Source: Polaribacter aestuariivivens
GTDB lineage: Bacteria > Bacteroidota > Bacteroidia > Flavobacteriales > Flavobacteriaceae
NCBI RefSeq assembly: GCF_005885675.1
Contig: NZ_VANR01000006.1
Span: 62,001 to 126,000 of the forward strand
Reading direction: 5' to 3'
DNA length: 64,000 nt
This document shows positions 53,735 to 63,425 of this stretch, one piece after another. The notes beneath the pieces were generated by a model. It was not told where the DNA came from, ran no database searches, and saw only the letters and a program-made list of their open reading frames with translations. The position numbers and the translations under genes are program-made. Positions within the stretch are counted from its first letter, which is position 1; every line of letters starts with the position of its first letter.

Positions 53735-55465
53735 ATGAAAAATACAATTTTAGTACTTTTTATATTTTTAACTTCATTGATTTACGCTCAAAAAACGCCA
53801 ACAGGAGAAAACCTTGTTGATTACGATCAATTAAAATACATAAAATCAAAAGGAAAAGGTAGCGCAGTTTCAACCCAAGAAGACAGTACTTTTTTGATAG
53901 AAACAAAAGAGCAACCAAAATTCATTTATAATTTTGCATCGAGCATCCCACTTCAAAAAAAATCCTATAAAAAAGATCGAGTTTTCTTACTCTCTTACAA
54001 AGCAAAAACAGAAATTTCAAGTTTAGAAACGGGAGAAGCAAAAATACTTTGGTTATTTCGTCAATCTAATTCTTATAAAGACAATATTACTATCACACAA
54101 AGTTTGTCATCAGAATGGCAAACGTATTATATGCCTTTTCAAACCACAAAATACGTGAGTAAAGAAGAATTAGCTTTAGTTATGCAATTTGGTTTTAGAC
54201 CACAATCTTTCTTAATAAAAGACATTAAGTTTGAAGTTTTTAAAGAAGGAACAGATATTAATAGATTACCAAAAACAAAAATTACCTATGATGGTATAGC
54301 ACCTGATGCTAAATGGAGAAAAGACGCATTAGGTAGAATTGAGGCGATAAGAAAAGGGAACTTTTCTGTTGAAATTTACAGAGATGGTAAACCATTAAAA
54401 AATAAAACAATTAAAGTACAGTTGGTAAAACATCATTTTGGTTTTGGTGGTGCTTTAGATGCAAAAAATGTAGTTTCTAATTCATTAGATTATCAGAAAT
54501 TTAAAACAGCTTTTGATTTGGTGGTTTTAGCGAACGATTTAAAAATTAAACGTTGGAATGACAAACAAAAAGAACAAACATTAAAAGCACTAGAAATTTT
54601 AAATAAAGATCATATAGAAGTTAAAGGTCATGTACTTATTTGGCCAGGTTTTAATTATTTGACACCAGAAATTAAAAAAAATAAAAACAATCCAGAGAAG
54701 GTAAAATCAATAATGGCAGGCCACTTAGATAACATTTTAAAAGAAACAAAAGGCATGGTTTCTCACTGGGATGTTGTAAATGAAGCGTATACCAATAAAG
54801 ATTTACAAAAAATTACAGGATCTGAAGATATTTTATATAGCGGATTTATAAAATTGGCAAAAGAATATCCAAATATAGAAAGATTTACAAACGAATACGG
54901 AATTATAAGCAAAGGAGGAATTGATACAAAAAAACAACAATGGTATTACGATTTTATAAAACGTATAGACGAAAATACAAACAACGCAGTTCAAGGAATT
55001 GGAATACAAAGTCATATTGGTACAGATTTAACACCTCCAGAACGAGTATTAGAAATTCTTAGTTTTTATGCTGGTTTAGGTAAAAAAATTGGAATTTCAG
55101 AATTTACAATGGATGTGCAAGATCCAGAAATTAGAGAGCAGTACACTAAAGATTTTATGATTGCTGCGTTTAGTCACCCAAACGTTTCAGAGTTTCTTTT
55201 TTGGGGTTCTACAGATGATGAACGAAAAAAAGTGGATATTTTTACTCCAGAAGGCGAAATTGGAGTTATGGGAAAAGCTTATTTTTCTCTAGTCCATGAT
55301 GCTTGGAAAACAAATTTAAACGGTATTACAAACCAAAATGGTATTTTTACAGAAAGAGGTTTTTATGGTACTTACAAATATTCTTTTGTAGATGAAGGAA
55401 TTCTTCAAACAGGAACTTTTGAATTAAAACCTAGAGCTGCTTCAAAATTTAAAATTGAAATTTAA
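53735..55465 (+). CDS. GH10 family glycoside hydrolase
   Basis: 576 residues with a signal peptide (1-18, 'LTSLIYAQ'). Residues about 20-175 form a beta-sandwich, probably carbohydrate-binding; the GH10 TIM barrel occupies about 225-530, with acid/base E350 in 'HWDVVNEAY' and nucleophile E456 in 'IGISEFTMD'. GH10 enzymes are mainly endo-beta-1,4-xylanases. Here the usual 'GHTLVWH' segment reads 'GHVLIWPGFN', so a substrate-subsite histidine is replaced, and the enzyme is a divergent member whose substrate may not be plain xylan. Its last base is shared with the next gene's start, suggesting coupling. Confidence 0.88.
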   Translation: MKNTILVLFIFLTSLIYAQKTPTGENLVDYDQLKYIKSKGKGSAVSTQEDSTFLIETKEQPKFIYNFASSIPLQKKSYKKDRVFLLSYKAKTEISSLETGEAKILWLFRQSNSYKDNITITQSLSSEWQTYYMPFQTTKYVSKEELALVMQFGFRPQSFLIKDIKFEVFKEGTDINRLPKTKITYDGIAPDAKWRKDALGRIEAIRKGNFSVEIYRDGKPLKNKTIKVQLVKHHFGFGGALDAKNVVSNSLDYQKFKTAFDLVVLANDLKIKRWNDKQKEQTLKALEILNKDHIEVKGHVLIWPGFNYLTPEIKKNKNNPEKVKSIMAGHLDNILKETKGMVSHWDVVNEAYTNKDLQKITGSEDILYSGFIKLAKEYPNIERFTNEYGIISKGGIDTKKQQWYYDFIKRIDENTNNAVQGIGIQSHIGTDLTPPERVLEILSFYAGLGKKIGISEFTMDVQDPEIREQYTKDFMIAAFSHPNVSEFLFWGSTDDERKKVDIFTPEGEIGVMGKAYFSLVHDAWKTNLNGITNQNGIFTERGFYGTYKYSFVDEGILQTGTFELKPRAASKFKIEI

Positions 55466-56511
55466 TGAAAAATTATATAATATTAATCTTTTTGGTTTTT
55501 ACTTTTTCTTGTAAACAAACAGGAAAAGAAACAACCTCAACCGCTCTTCCAAAAGTCAAAGAAGTTGAACAAAAAGAAACACTAAAACCAATTTACGAAA
55601 AAGAATACCAAACAAACAATTATACTTTTCATATAAAAGCAATTAATGGTGAAGTAACTAAACTACACATTTATACAAAAGGATTAGAGAATAATTTTGA
55701 TGAAACTTTTGAAATTGAAGGTCAAGTTTTATCTAGTGCAGAATTAGATATCAACAACGATAATTTTAAAGAATATTACCTGAAAATTCTTCCAACAGAC
55801 GACTCTGGAAATATAGATTTGATGGGTTTTGCTTCTCATAAAAATAAAAGTATTTATAAAATAGAAGTAAATGAAAGCAATCATTTAAGAGAGGTAAATA
55901 CAGATAAAATCTCATTTTCTGACAATAAAATTGAACGCTCATTTACTTCAGATGGAAAAGAAAACGGCTACTCATATAATCTTATTTATATCGAAGAAAT
56001 AAATAAATATATTTTAGAAAATATTTTTAAAGATGAAGATTCTAAATACATGGATTTTACAGAAAATGATGAATTGGCAAAAAAAATAGCAACTTTCTTC
56101 AAAGAAGATTATCTAAAATCTGATGTAAACATTCTAACAGAAAACGACAGGAAATTTCAGTTAGCAGAAGTAGATTTAAATAATGATGGTAAAAAAGAAA
56201 TATTCATCAATTTTATAACTCCTTATTTTTGTGGTTCTGGTGGTTGTAATATGCTGTTATTAGACGCTAATTTTAAAATAATTACCAAATTTTCGGTAAT
56301 GCAAACGCCACTTTTCTTGCAAAAAGAAACAACTAATAATTGGAAAAATATGCTAATAAGATCTGGAGAAAGTTTTAGACAATTGGTTTATAAAAATGGA
56401 AAATATCCTTCAAATCCATCTGTTGTTAAAAAATATCCTTATTCTCCAAGTGGACATGATTGGGTTTTATTTGATGAGCAATTTAGTCCTTCCAAAACAT
56501 ATACTTTCTAA
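55465..56511 (+). CDS. Uncharacterised PUL lipoprotein with Ca-loop-like repeats
   Basis: 348 residues, lipoprotein signal ('LVFTFSC', C16). Two similar halves each contain an acidic loop like those of calcium-binding or VCBS proteins: 'ELDINNDNFKEY' and 'EVDLNNDGKKEIF'. The second half also has 'CGSGGC' at 256-261, a motif I know from small secreted proteins of unknown function; the overall pattern recalls PliI-type lysozyme inhibitors. I do not recognise a catalytic site. Its start overlaps the GH10 stop codon and it lies 3 bases before a sulfatase, so it belongs to the glycan operon. It may bind glycan or protein. Confidence 0.65.
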   Translation: MKNYIILIFLVFTFSCKQTGKETTSTALPKVKEVEQKETLKPIYEKEYQTNNYTFHIKAINGEVTKLHIYTKGLENNFDETFEIEGQVLSSAELDINNDNFKEYYLKILPTDDSGNIDLMGFASHKNKSIYKIEVNESNHLREVNTDKISFSDNKIERSFTSDGKENGYSYNLIYIEEINKYILENIFKDEDSKYMDFTENDELAKKIATFFKEDYLKSDVNILTENDRKFQLAEVDLNNDGKKEIFINFITPYFCGSGGCNMLLLDANFKIITKFSVMQTPLFLQKETTNNWKNMLIRSGESFRQLVYKNGKYPSNPSVVKKYPYSPSGHDWVLFDEQFSPSKTYTF

Positions 56512-56514
56512 TTT

Positions 56515-58188
56515 ATGAAAATAATATATATATCAATTTTAATACTTTTTATTTCTTGTAAAACTAAAGAAAAACCCAATCAATCAACAAAAAAACTGCA
56601 GCCCAATATTTTATGGATTGTTACAGAAGATATCAGTCCTACCCTATCGTTTTATGGAGATAGTATTGCAAAAACCCCAAATCTAGATGCTTTAGCGAAA
56701 GAAAGTTTAATTTACGATAATGCATTTGCTGTGGTAGGTGTTTGTGCGCCAACAAGATCTTCAATAATTACAGGAATGTACCCAACAACCATTGGTACAA
56801 TGCACATGAGAACTGGACAAGATGTAATGAGTTGGGGAAAAAGAACTTATAAAAATAGTGAAGAAACACAAAGAAACGACATTGAAAATAATTCAATTCG
56901 TCAATATGCAGCTGTAATTCCAGACTTTGTAAAATGCTTTCCTGAGTATCTTCAAGCAGCAGGATATTTTACAACCAATAACCAAAAAACAGATTATCAG
57001 TTTGCAGCACCAGTAACAGCTTGGAATCAAAATAATCCAAAAGCACATTGGAAAAATAAACCAGAAAATACACCTTTCTTTTCTGTATTCAATATTGGAA
57101 CCACACATGAAAGTCAATTGTGGAAAAAAAGCAATTTACCTTTAACTGTAAACCCAGATGATGTAAAAGTACCTGCTTATTTTCCAGATAATGAAGCAAC
57201 AAGAAACACGATTGCAAGACATTATAGTAATATAGAATTGATGGATGCAGAAGTTGGTGCCATCATCCATCAACTAAAAAAAGACAGTTTGTACGACAAT
57301 ACCATTATTTTCTTTTACAGTGACCATGGAGGACCTTTACCAAGACAAAAAAGAGAAATTTACGACTCTGGTTTAAAAGTACCTTTTATGATTAAAGGTA
57401 TAAATGATGATAAAAAAGGAAGAACAGACAGATTAATTTCATTTGTAGATTTAGCACCAACCATGTTAAGTATTGCAGGAGTTAAACCACCAAATTACAT
57501 GGAAGGAAAATCGTTTGCTGGCGATTTCACATCAGAAGAGAGAGACTATGTTTTTGGGAGTTCAGACAGGTTTGATGAATTTACAGACAGAATTCGTGCT
57601 GTAAGAAATAAGCAATTTTTATACTTGAAAAATTATTTTCCCAATTTACCAAAATATAAAGATGTTGGTTATAGAAAAAATGTACCCATGATGCCAGTTT
57701 TCTTACAGTTAAAAGAAGAAAATAAACTGAATGAAACCCAAGAAATTTGGTTTGAAACCAAAACAGAAGAAGAATTATATGACTGTATAAAAGACCCTGA
57801 AAACATACATAATTTGGCTAGTAGCCCAGATTATAAGTCTGTTTTAGTAGAAATGAGAAATACATTAAAAAAGCATCAAGAAAATCGCATAGATTTAGGA
57901 GAAATTCCAGAAGTAGTACTTATTAATAAAATGTGGCCAAATTTTGAACAACCTACTACTGAAAATGTTATTATTGAGCTTTCTAACGATAAAATTTCAT
58001 TATCATCTGCCACAAAAGGTGCTTCTATAGCTTATATAGTTTCTGACAATCCAAATGAAAAATTTGACTTTAATAGTGATTGGAAATTATATACAAAGCC
58101 ATTTTCCACTACAAAAGGAAATTATATTTATACCATTGCACAACGAATTGGTTTTAAAGAAAGTGAAATATTAAAGGAAAAAATATAG
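56515..58188 (+). CDS. Type I sulfatase with C-terminal extension, lipoprotein
   Basis: 557 residues, lipoprotein signal ('LILFISC', C15). Sulfatase with active site C77-A-P-T-R81 in 'GVCAPTRSSIITGMYP', metal residues 'IVTEDISPTLSFYG' and 'FFYSDHGGPLPR'; 'NNQKTDYQF' replaces the usual GKWHLG, as in the subfamily with the 'GTMHMRTG' signature. Residues about 470-557 form an extra beta-sandwich like the C-terminal domain of beta-hexosaminidases. Last plus-strand gene of this transcript; a terminator follows. Confidence 0.91.
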   Translation: MKIIYISILILFISCKTKEKPNQSTKKLQPNILWIVTEDISPTLSFYGDSIAKTPNLDALAKESLIYDNAFAVVGVCAPTRSSIITGMYPTTIGTMHMRTGQDVMSWGKRTYKNSEETQRNDIENNSIRQYAAVIPDFVKCFPEYLQAAGYFTTNNQKTDYQFAAPVTAWNQNNPKAHWKNKPENTPFFSVFNIGTTHESQLWKKSNLPLTVNPDDVKVPAYFPDNEATRNTIARHYSNIELMDAEVGAIIHQLKKDSLYDNTIIFFYSDHGGPLPRQKREIYDSGLKVPFMIKGINDDKKGRTDRLISFVDLAPTMLSIAGVKPPNYMEGKSFAGDFTSEERDYVFGSSDRFDEFTDRIRAVRNKQFLYLKNYFPNLPKYKDVGYRKNVPMMPVFLQLKEENKLNETQEIWFETKTEEELYDCIKDPENIHNLASSPDYKSVLVEMRNTLKKHQENRIDLGEIPEVVLINKMWPNFEQPTTENVIIELSNDKISLSSATKGASIAYIVSDNPNEKFDFNSDWKLYTKPFSTTKGNYIYTIAQRIGFKESEILKEKI

Positions 58189-58194
58189 TCATAA

Positions 58195-58232
58195 AAAAAA
58201 TCAGTAGTGAGTAAAAACGCTACTGATTTTTT
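58195..58232. terminator. Bidirectional intrinsic terminator
   Basis: TCAGTAG (58201-58207) pairs with CTACTGA (58220-58226), extended by flanking A and T runs. It separates the convergent sulfatase and the G8 gene. Confidence 0.88.
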
Positions 58233-58259
58233 ATTGTTAAAAGAAAATTGGGGCTTTCT

Positions 58260-61200
58260 TTATTTCTTAATTATTTTTTTTGCGATGTTTAAATTTCCAT
58301 CACCTTTAATTTTTACAATGTAAATTCCTTTTGATGTATTAGATAAATCTATTTGAGTAGTTTTTACATCTTCAAAAGTATATTTAGAAACTACTTGTCC
58401 TATTAAATTTACCACTTGTATGGAAACATTGGTATAGCTTTTATCTAAATTAATAGTTAAAAGATTATCTGTTGGATTTGGATAAACACGAATTAGTGTT
58501 TCTAGAGTTTCTTCTTCTGTAGAAAGTGTTCCATCAAATGTTTTACCAACCACTTCTATTTCAGCAAACTTTAATTTTTGATTTGTTGGATGAGAAGAAT
58601 GTATTCTCATATATCTTCCTATAACGTTCAAATTGTCTTGAGAAAATTTTCTTGTTGGTGTACCATCTTTTTGATACTCGAAATCTGCTTCTGCTCTTGA
58701 ACCAGCAAAAGTTGTACTTGTAAATGGCGTATCTGATATAAAAACAGAAAAGTTTTTAAAATGGTTGGAAACAGTTTCAATTGATGCTCCATTTAACTCT
58801 ACAGTATTCCAAATATCGAAAAAAGCAATTACTTTTTGCTCACCAAAATCTAAATCATAGTATGGTTCTGAGTCAAATTTAGTATGAGAAAAACTTCCCA
58901 CAGGCACTAAACCTCTTTGATAATATTGTGCGTTTTCTCGTCCATTATTATTTCCATCAATAGCTTTTTCTGCAGACGTATCAATAGTTACTTCGCCTGT
59001 AAAACCATCATTATAGGTGAAATTTGTTTTTGTACTACTTTGAGAAACTTTAGCAAACCTACTTATTAATTGATTTTTTGGCTGAAGATCTATTTCGCTT
59101 TCCACTTTAGGGTTTGCAAAAACACCGGAATTTGGCGCATTTTTAATTTTTACTCTTACTGGAAAAGTAGTGTACTTAAAAGTACGTCTGTTTGGTAAAC
59201 TTTCAGGAATGATAAAATACAGTTGATCATTATCGTTTTCATCTTTGTAAACTCCATTTTCTGCTAAGTATTCTTCAAACTTTGCTTTGGATGCAAATTG
59301 GTAAATTCTTGTTGGATAACCAAAACGTAAATCTCCTTGAGCTAACGCTTGTTGGATTCCCATATTGTAACTTCCAAAATCGTCCGTAATAATTCCATCA
59401 ACTTCAAAACGCAATGCATTTTCTCCAGTTGCTGCATAATCTACTTCTAAGGTAGTATCATCTAAAATGGTAAATGTAGTTGGTCTAGATGTAATTTCAT
59501 CACTATTTAAATGAATCACATTATCTGGATGTTCTGTATAACTAAAACTTGGATCTACACTTGGATTATCAACTACAATTTCATAAAAATCACCCACATT
59601 AGATGTTTCTAGGTTTACAAAAATCCAAGGTGTAAAACCATTATTTCTTGTTTTTGTTCCTTGCGAAGTACTTAAAACAGTTTTAGAAACTCTCACTCCA
59701 TGTTCTAAATCAACCATTTTTATATTTTCAAATGTTTGGTTGTGAGAGTGTTTCCACATATCTATTCCCAAAGAATTATTTGGATTTTTACCAGAAATAA
59801 AAACATCTTTAAAAGAATAATCTGCTTGATAATTGATTAAAAAACCAGTGTTTGCTCCCCAAACTTTAAATTTATCAAAAATAGAACGAGATTCGTGATT
59901 TACACCCATGTCTCTTTCTATAGAGCGCAATCCAATATTAGAATCAATTACAGTAGTGTTTTCCATAATTAAAGAAGCTTCAGAAGGAATTACACCATCA
60001 CCTTCTTTACTATAGCCATTTTTACTTAAAGGAAAATTATCCACTTTATATTTTTCTCCTCTTGTTTCCGCTAAAGCTTTTGCATCTAATCTGTCTAAAT
60101 TATTAATTGAATTATTCATGTTAATAACGCCAACTCCACGAATTGCGTTGGCAATTACATTGTTTCTGCATAAGACAGCACGTCCTTTCATGGCTAAACC
60201 TTGACCAGAGAATAAATAATCATCATGATGTAGTGATGCTGTGTATGGATCTGTATTATGCCCTTGTTTAATGTTTACTACTAAGTTGTTATCCCAAGTT
60301 CCTGTTTCACTTCCTGTTTCAGAAACTATTCCTGCACCAGTTACGTCATACACAACATTTTCAGAAATATTTGCATGAGAATCGTGATGTGTAATTCCCC
60401 AACCTGGATTGTCCCAAACTACATTTCCTGTAACTTGTGCCATTTTTGAGCCGAAAACTGTACCTAATTTATGTAAGTGAATAGAATATCTTCCTCTTGG
60501 ATTTGTAACTTCATTCACAGGAATTGCTCTCATTTCTGCAATTTCTTGCCCTAAAGGAGATATTTTTGAGATAAATACTTTTGGTTCTAACCAATTATTC
60601 CAAATAAAATCATCCAATAATTTAGATTTATCTGTTCTACCTAAACGTTTAAACTGTGCATTTTTAATTTGTACATTGGTATCATTATGCATTGCCATCA
60701 CGTGACCTCTTTTTGTTACAGTATTTGTAACTGGAGAAGAAAACACAATATTTCTTGTTAAATTTCCAACATAACAATGCAAATCATCTGCAGGTCGTCC
60801 TTGATGATTTTTAGATAAATTTGATTTTAGACTAACAGTATTTCCAGAAATAGCATTAATTTTTACTTGGTCTTCACCATTTTTTGACGTGTTTGCATTT
60901 CCTCCACTTGTAATAATAATATCATCATTTGTTTTCCAACCAATAGGAGTTTCTGAAAGTTGAATTGAATTATCTCCAGAAGTTGCATTTGCAGATAATT
61001 TTATCATATTGGTTTTTGATTGTCCAATAATTTCAAGTTGTCCCATAGTTACCATGCCTAAACTTAATTGTTTAGGATCCCAACTGTAACGCCCTAAAAC
61101 ACCTTCTCCATCATTTACTGTAGTTCCTGTACTTTCATTGATTCTAAAATCACCGCTATTTGCTTGCTGAATTGTATTATATCTATCATCACCTTGACCT

Positions 61201-61706
61201 GTTCTGGTTTTAAAAGTTACAGTTTCACCATCTTTGAAATGATTTTTAATAGCAGATGACCAATTATTTGTTCCAGCTTTAAACCCTTCAATATCAAAAG
61301 GAGCAATTTCTATTTCTATTTTTCCATCTGAAGGATTATTGGCTAAAAACTTCACATAAGACGTGTGAGTTGCAAAAAAAGTATCGAACTTTAATGCAGT
61401 TGTTTGATTTGAATTTGTTTGTGTACAATTGAAAGTTCCATCAACACGAATTGCAAAAATATGTGCAGAAGAGCTTCCTTGATAATTTACTGTAGTGTTT
61501 TCTGGAATATAAACAATTGAACCTTCACCAGGAACTGTTCCTGTACTCCATGTACTAGCATCAAACCAAGAGCCTGTTTTTACGGCTGTATGTGTTGTTA
61601 AGTTCGTTGGAATCGCATTCATCATATCCATTTGAGCAAAATGGCTAAAAGATGAAAGAAAAATTGCTGTTGACAGTAAAATACGATAGAAGTAATTTTT
61701 TTTCAT
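58260..61706 (-). CDS. G8-domain beta-helix protein with T9SS sorting tag
   Basis: 1148 residues. Signal peptide 1-25 ('LSSFSHFAQ'); a G8 domain at about 35-170 ('GSWFDASTWSTGTVPGEGS', 'VDGTFNCTQ'); a right-handed beta-helix core (about 200-720) with many 'NNVV', 'NITENVV' type turns; a discoidin (F5/8)-like domain around 920-1065 ('FDIWNTVELNGASIET', 'RYMRIHSSHPTNQKLKFAEIEVV'); and a type A T9SS sorting domain from about residue 1075 ('VYPNPTDNLLTINL'). Related G8 proteins (CEMIP, TMEM2) depolymerise hyaluronan, so a surface-displayed glycan-active role is plausible. It is the only T9SS cargo in the locus and is divergent from the next sulfatase. Confidence 0.85.
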   Translation of the reverse strand: MKKNYFYRILLSTAIFLSSFSHFAQMDMMNAIPTNLTTHTAVKTGSWFDASTWSTGTVPGEGSIVYIPENTTVNYQGSSSAHIFAIRVDGTFNCTQTNSNQTTALKFDTFFATHTSYVKFLANNPSDGKIEIEIAPFDIEGFKAGTNNWSSAIKNHFKDGETVTFKTRTGQGDDRYNTIQQANSGDFRINESTGTTVNDGEGVLGRYSWDPKQLSLGMVTMGQLEIIGQSKTNMIKLSANATSGDNSIQLSETPIGWKTNDDIIITSGGNANTSKNGEDQVKINAISGNTVSLKSNLSKNHQGRPADDLHCYVGNLTRNIVFSSPVTNTVTKRGHVMAMHNDTNVQIKNAQFKRLGRTDKSKLLDDFIWNNWLEPKVFISKISPLGQEIAEMRAIPVNEVTNPRGRYSIHLHKLGTVFGSKMAQVTGNVVWDNPGWGITHHDSHANISENVVYDVTGAGIVSETGSETGTWDNNLVVNIKQGHNTDPYTASLHHDDYLFSGQGLAMKGRAVLCRNNVIANAIRGVGVINMNNSINNLDRLDAKALAETRGEKYKVDNFPLSKNGYSKEGDGVIPSEASLIMENTTVIDSNIGLRSIERDMGVNHESRSIFDKFKVWGANTGFLINYQADYSFKDVFISGKNPNNSLGIDMWKHSHNQTFENIKMVDLEHGVRVSKTVLSTSQGTKTRNNGFTPWIFVNLETSNVGDFYEIVVDNPSVDPSFSYTEHPDNVIHLNSDEITSRPTTFTILDDTTLEVDYAATGENALRFEVDGIITDDFGSYNMGIQQALAQGDLRFGYPTRIYQFASKAKFEEYLAENGVYKDENDNDQLYFIIPESLPNRRTFKYTTFPVRVKIKNAPNSGVFANPKVESEIDLQPKNQLISRFAKVSQSSTKTNFTYNDGFTGEVTIDTSAEKAIDGNNNGRENAQYYQRGLVPVGSFSHTKFDSEPYYDLDFGEQKVIAFFDIWNTVELNGASIETVSNHFKNFSVFISDTPFTSTTFAGSRAEADFEYQKDGTPTRKFSQDNLNVIGRYMRIHSSHPTNQKLKFAEIEVVGKTFDGTLSTEEETLETLIRVYPNPTDNLLTINLDKSYTNVSIQVVNLIGQVVSKYTFEDVKTTQIDLSNTSKGIYIVKIKGDGNLNIAKKIIKK

Positions 61707-61725
61707 TGTGTAAAAAGTATATCCT

Positions 61726-61733
61726 CAAAATTA
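61726..61733 (-). promoter_or_regulatory. Minus-7 box of the G8 gene
   Basis: Minus-strand TAATTTTG, a perfect TAnnTTTG, predicts a leader of about 14 bases to the ATG at 61706. Confidence 0.5.
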
Positions 61734-61863
61734 TTATTTTTTATCCTTAAAAAGGTTTTGTTATAAGCAAATTAGGTTTGTTTTTTATCGAAATCATTAT
61801 AAAAACTGACGATTTTTGCTCTCATTGAGCCAAATTTGAAACCTTATTGAATTTAGATATTTT

Positions 61864-61871
61864 TAAATTTG
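61864..61871 (+). promoter_or_regulatory. Minus-7 box before sulfatase at 61892
   Basis: TAAATTTG matches TAnnTTTG; transcription from about 61877 gives a leader of about 15 bases. With the opposite box at 61726 this marks a divergent promoter region in the 185-base gap. Confidence 0.5.
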
Positions 61872-61891
61872 AAAAAAAATGAATCGAAACA

Positions 61892-63367
61892 ATGATTTTT
61901 AAACATTTACATAAACTTATACTTATAGCTAATTTGATTTTATTGTTTTCTTGCGATAATTCAAATTTGAAGGAAAATAATCAAAAACCAAATGTACTCT
62001 TGTTACATATGGATGATTTACGCCCAGAATTAGGAAGCTTTGGAGTACAACAAATACAATCTCCAAATATTGATGCATTAGCAAAAAAAGGGGTAAACTT
62101 TACAAATGCGTATTGTAATGTGCCAGTTTGTGGAGCTTCTAGGGCAAGTATGTTAACGGGAATGTTACCTACAAAAAAAAGGTTTTTAAACTACGACACA
62201 TTTGTGGAAAAGGAAACTCCTAGCGCAATTACACTACCTCAATTATTTAAAAATAATGGTTACACAACCATTTCTAACGGAAAAATATATCATCACTTAG
62301 ATGACAGAGAAAACGATTGGAATGAAGTTTGGAGACCTTATGCATTTGATGCTAATGATAAAGGTTTAGCACCAACAGATTATTGGCAATCGCTTTGGAA
62401 AGATTATCAAAATGAAGCAAACATTAAAGAATACAAAGCAACAAATACTGGGCCTGCTTATGAAAAAGCAAATGTTAACGACTCCGTTTATATTGATGGT
62501 TTGTTAACCGAAAAAGTAATTCGAGATCTTAAAAAACTGAAAAAAGCCAATAAACCTTTCTTTTTAACAGCAGGATTTATCAGTCCGCATTTACCATTTA
62601 ATGCGCCAAAAAAATATTGGGATGTATACGATAGAAATACCTTAAAACAACCAGCAAATTACAATTACATTCCTAAAAATGCTCCAAAAATGAGTATTAG
62701 TAACTGGCCAGAAATGCGTGCTTATTCAAATATTCCAAAAGAAGGTCAGGTTTCAGATAGTTTAGCTATTAATTTAATTCATGGATATTATGCTACGGTA
62801 AGCTACACAGATGCGCTTATAGGTAAGATTTTGATGGAATTAAAAAATCAAAGTTTGGACAAAAATACGATTGTAATTTTGGTTTCAGACCATGGTTATA
62901 ACTTACAAGAACATACTCAATGGGCAAAATTTACTAATTATAATACATCAACCCAAGTTCCGCTTATTATATACAATCCGTTTTCTAACAATACTGGAGA
63001 AAGAAATGCTTTGGTAGAATTGGTTGATGTTTATCCAACTTTAGCAGAATTGTGCAATCTTCAATTACCAGAAAATCAGTTAGATGGTAAAAGTTTGGTT
63101 TCCGTTTTAAAAGATGATAAAATAAAAGGTAAAGACCATATTTTCATTAAAAAAGGAAATGGTTTTACTTTAAAAACACCACATTTTAGTTATACCGAAT
63201 TTATTAAACCAGAAGACAATTCAACAATAACATCAATGCTTTACGATCATAAGATAGATAAAGCAGAAAATATAAATGTTGTAAATTTTCCAGAATACAA
63301 AGAGGTTGTGGCTGATTTAAAACAGATTCTGCATACTTCCTATAAGAAAAATATTGATGGCGAATAA
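61892..63367 (+). CDS. Type I sulfatase with CxASR active site, lipoprotein
   Basis: 491 residues, lipoprotein signal ('LILLFSC', C21). Iduronate-2-sulfatase-like S1 sulfatase: 'LHMDDLRPELGSFG', active site C80-G-A-S-R84 (Ala in place of the more usual Pro, a permitted variant), 'SNGKIYHHLDD', 'LVSDHGYNLQEHTQW'. Related in layout to the sulfatase at 48265 and to the partial one at 63426. Presumably in the periplasm or on its membrane surface. Confidence 0.91.
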   Translation: MIFKHLHKLILIANLILLFSCDNSNLKENNQKPNVLLLHMDDLRPELGSFGVQQIQSPNIDALAKKGVNFTNAYCNVPVCGASRASMLTGMLPTKKRFLNYDTFVEKETPSAITLPQLFKNNGYTTISNGKIYHHLDDRENDWNEVWRPYAFDANDKGLAPTDYWQSLWKDYQNEANIKEYKATNTGPAYEKANVNDSVYIDGLLTEKVIRDLKKLKKANKPFFLTAGFISPHLPFNAPKKYWDVYDRNTLKQPANYNYIPKNAPKMSISNWPEMRAYSNIPKEGQVSDSLAINLIHGYYATVSYTDALIGKILMELKNQSLDKNTIVILVSDHGYNLQEHTQWAKFTNYNTSTQVPLIIYNPFSNNTGERNALVELVDVYPTLAELCNLQLPENQLDGKSLVSVLKDDKIKGKDHIFIKKGNGFTLKTPHFSYTEFIKPEDNSTITSMLYDHKIDKAENINVVNFPEYKEVVADLKQILHTSYKKNIDGE

Positions 63368-63425
63368 TAATACTTTAAACTTTGGCACGATTTTGAAGTC
63401 ATAGTTACTAAACTCAATTAAAAAT

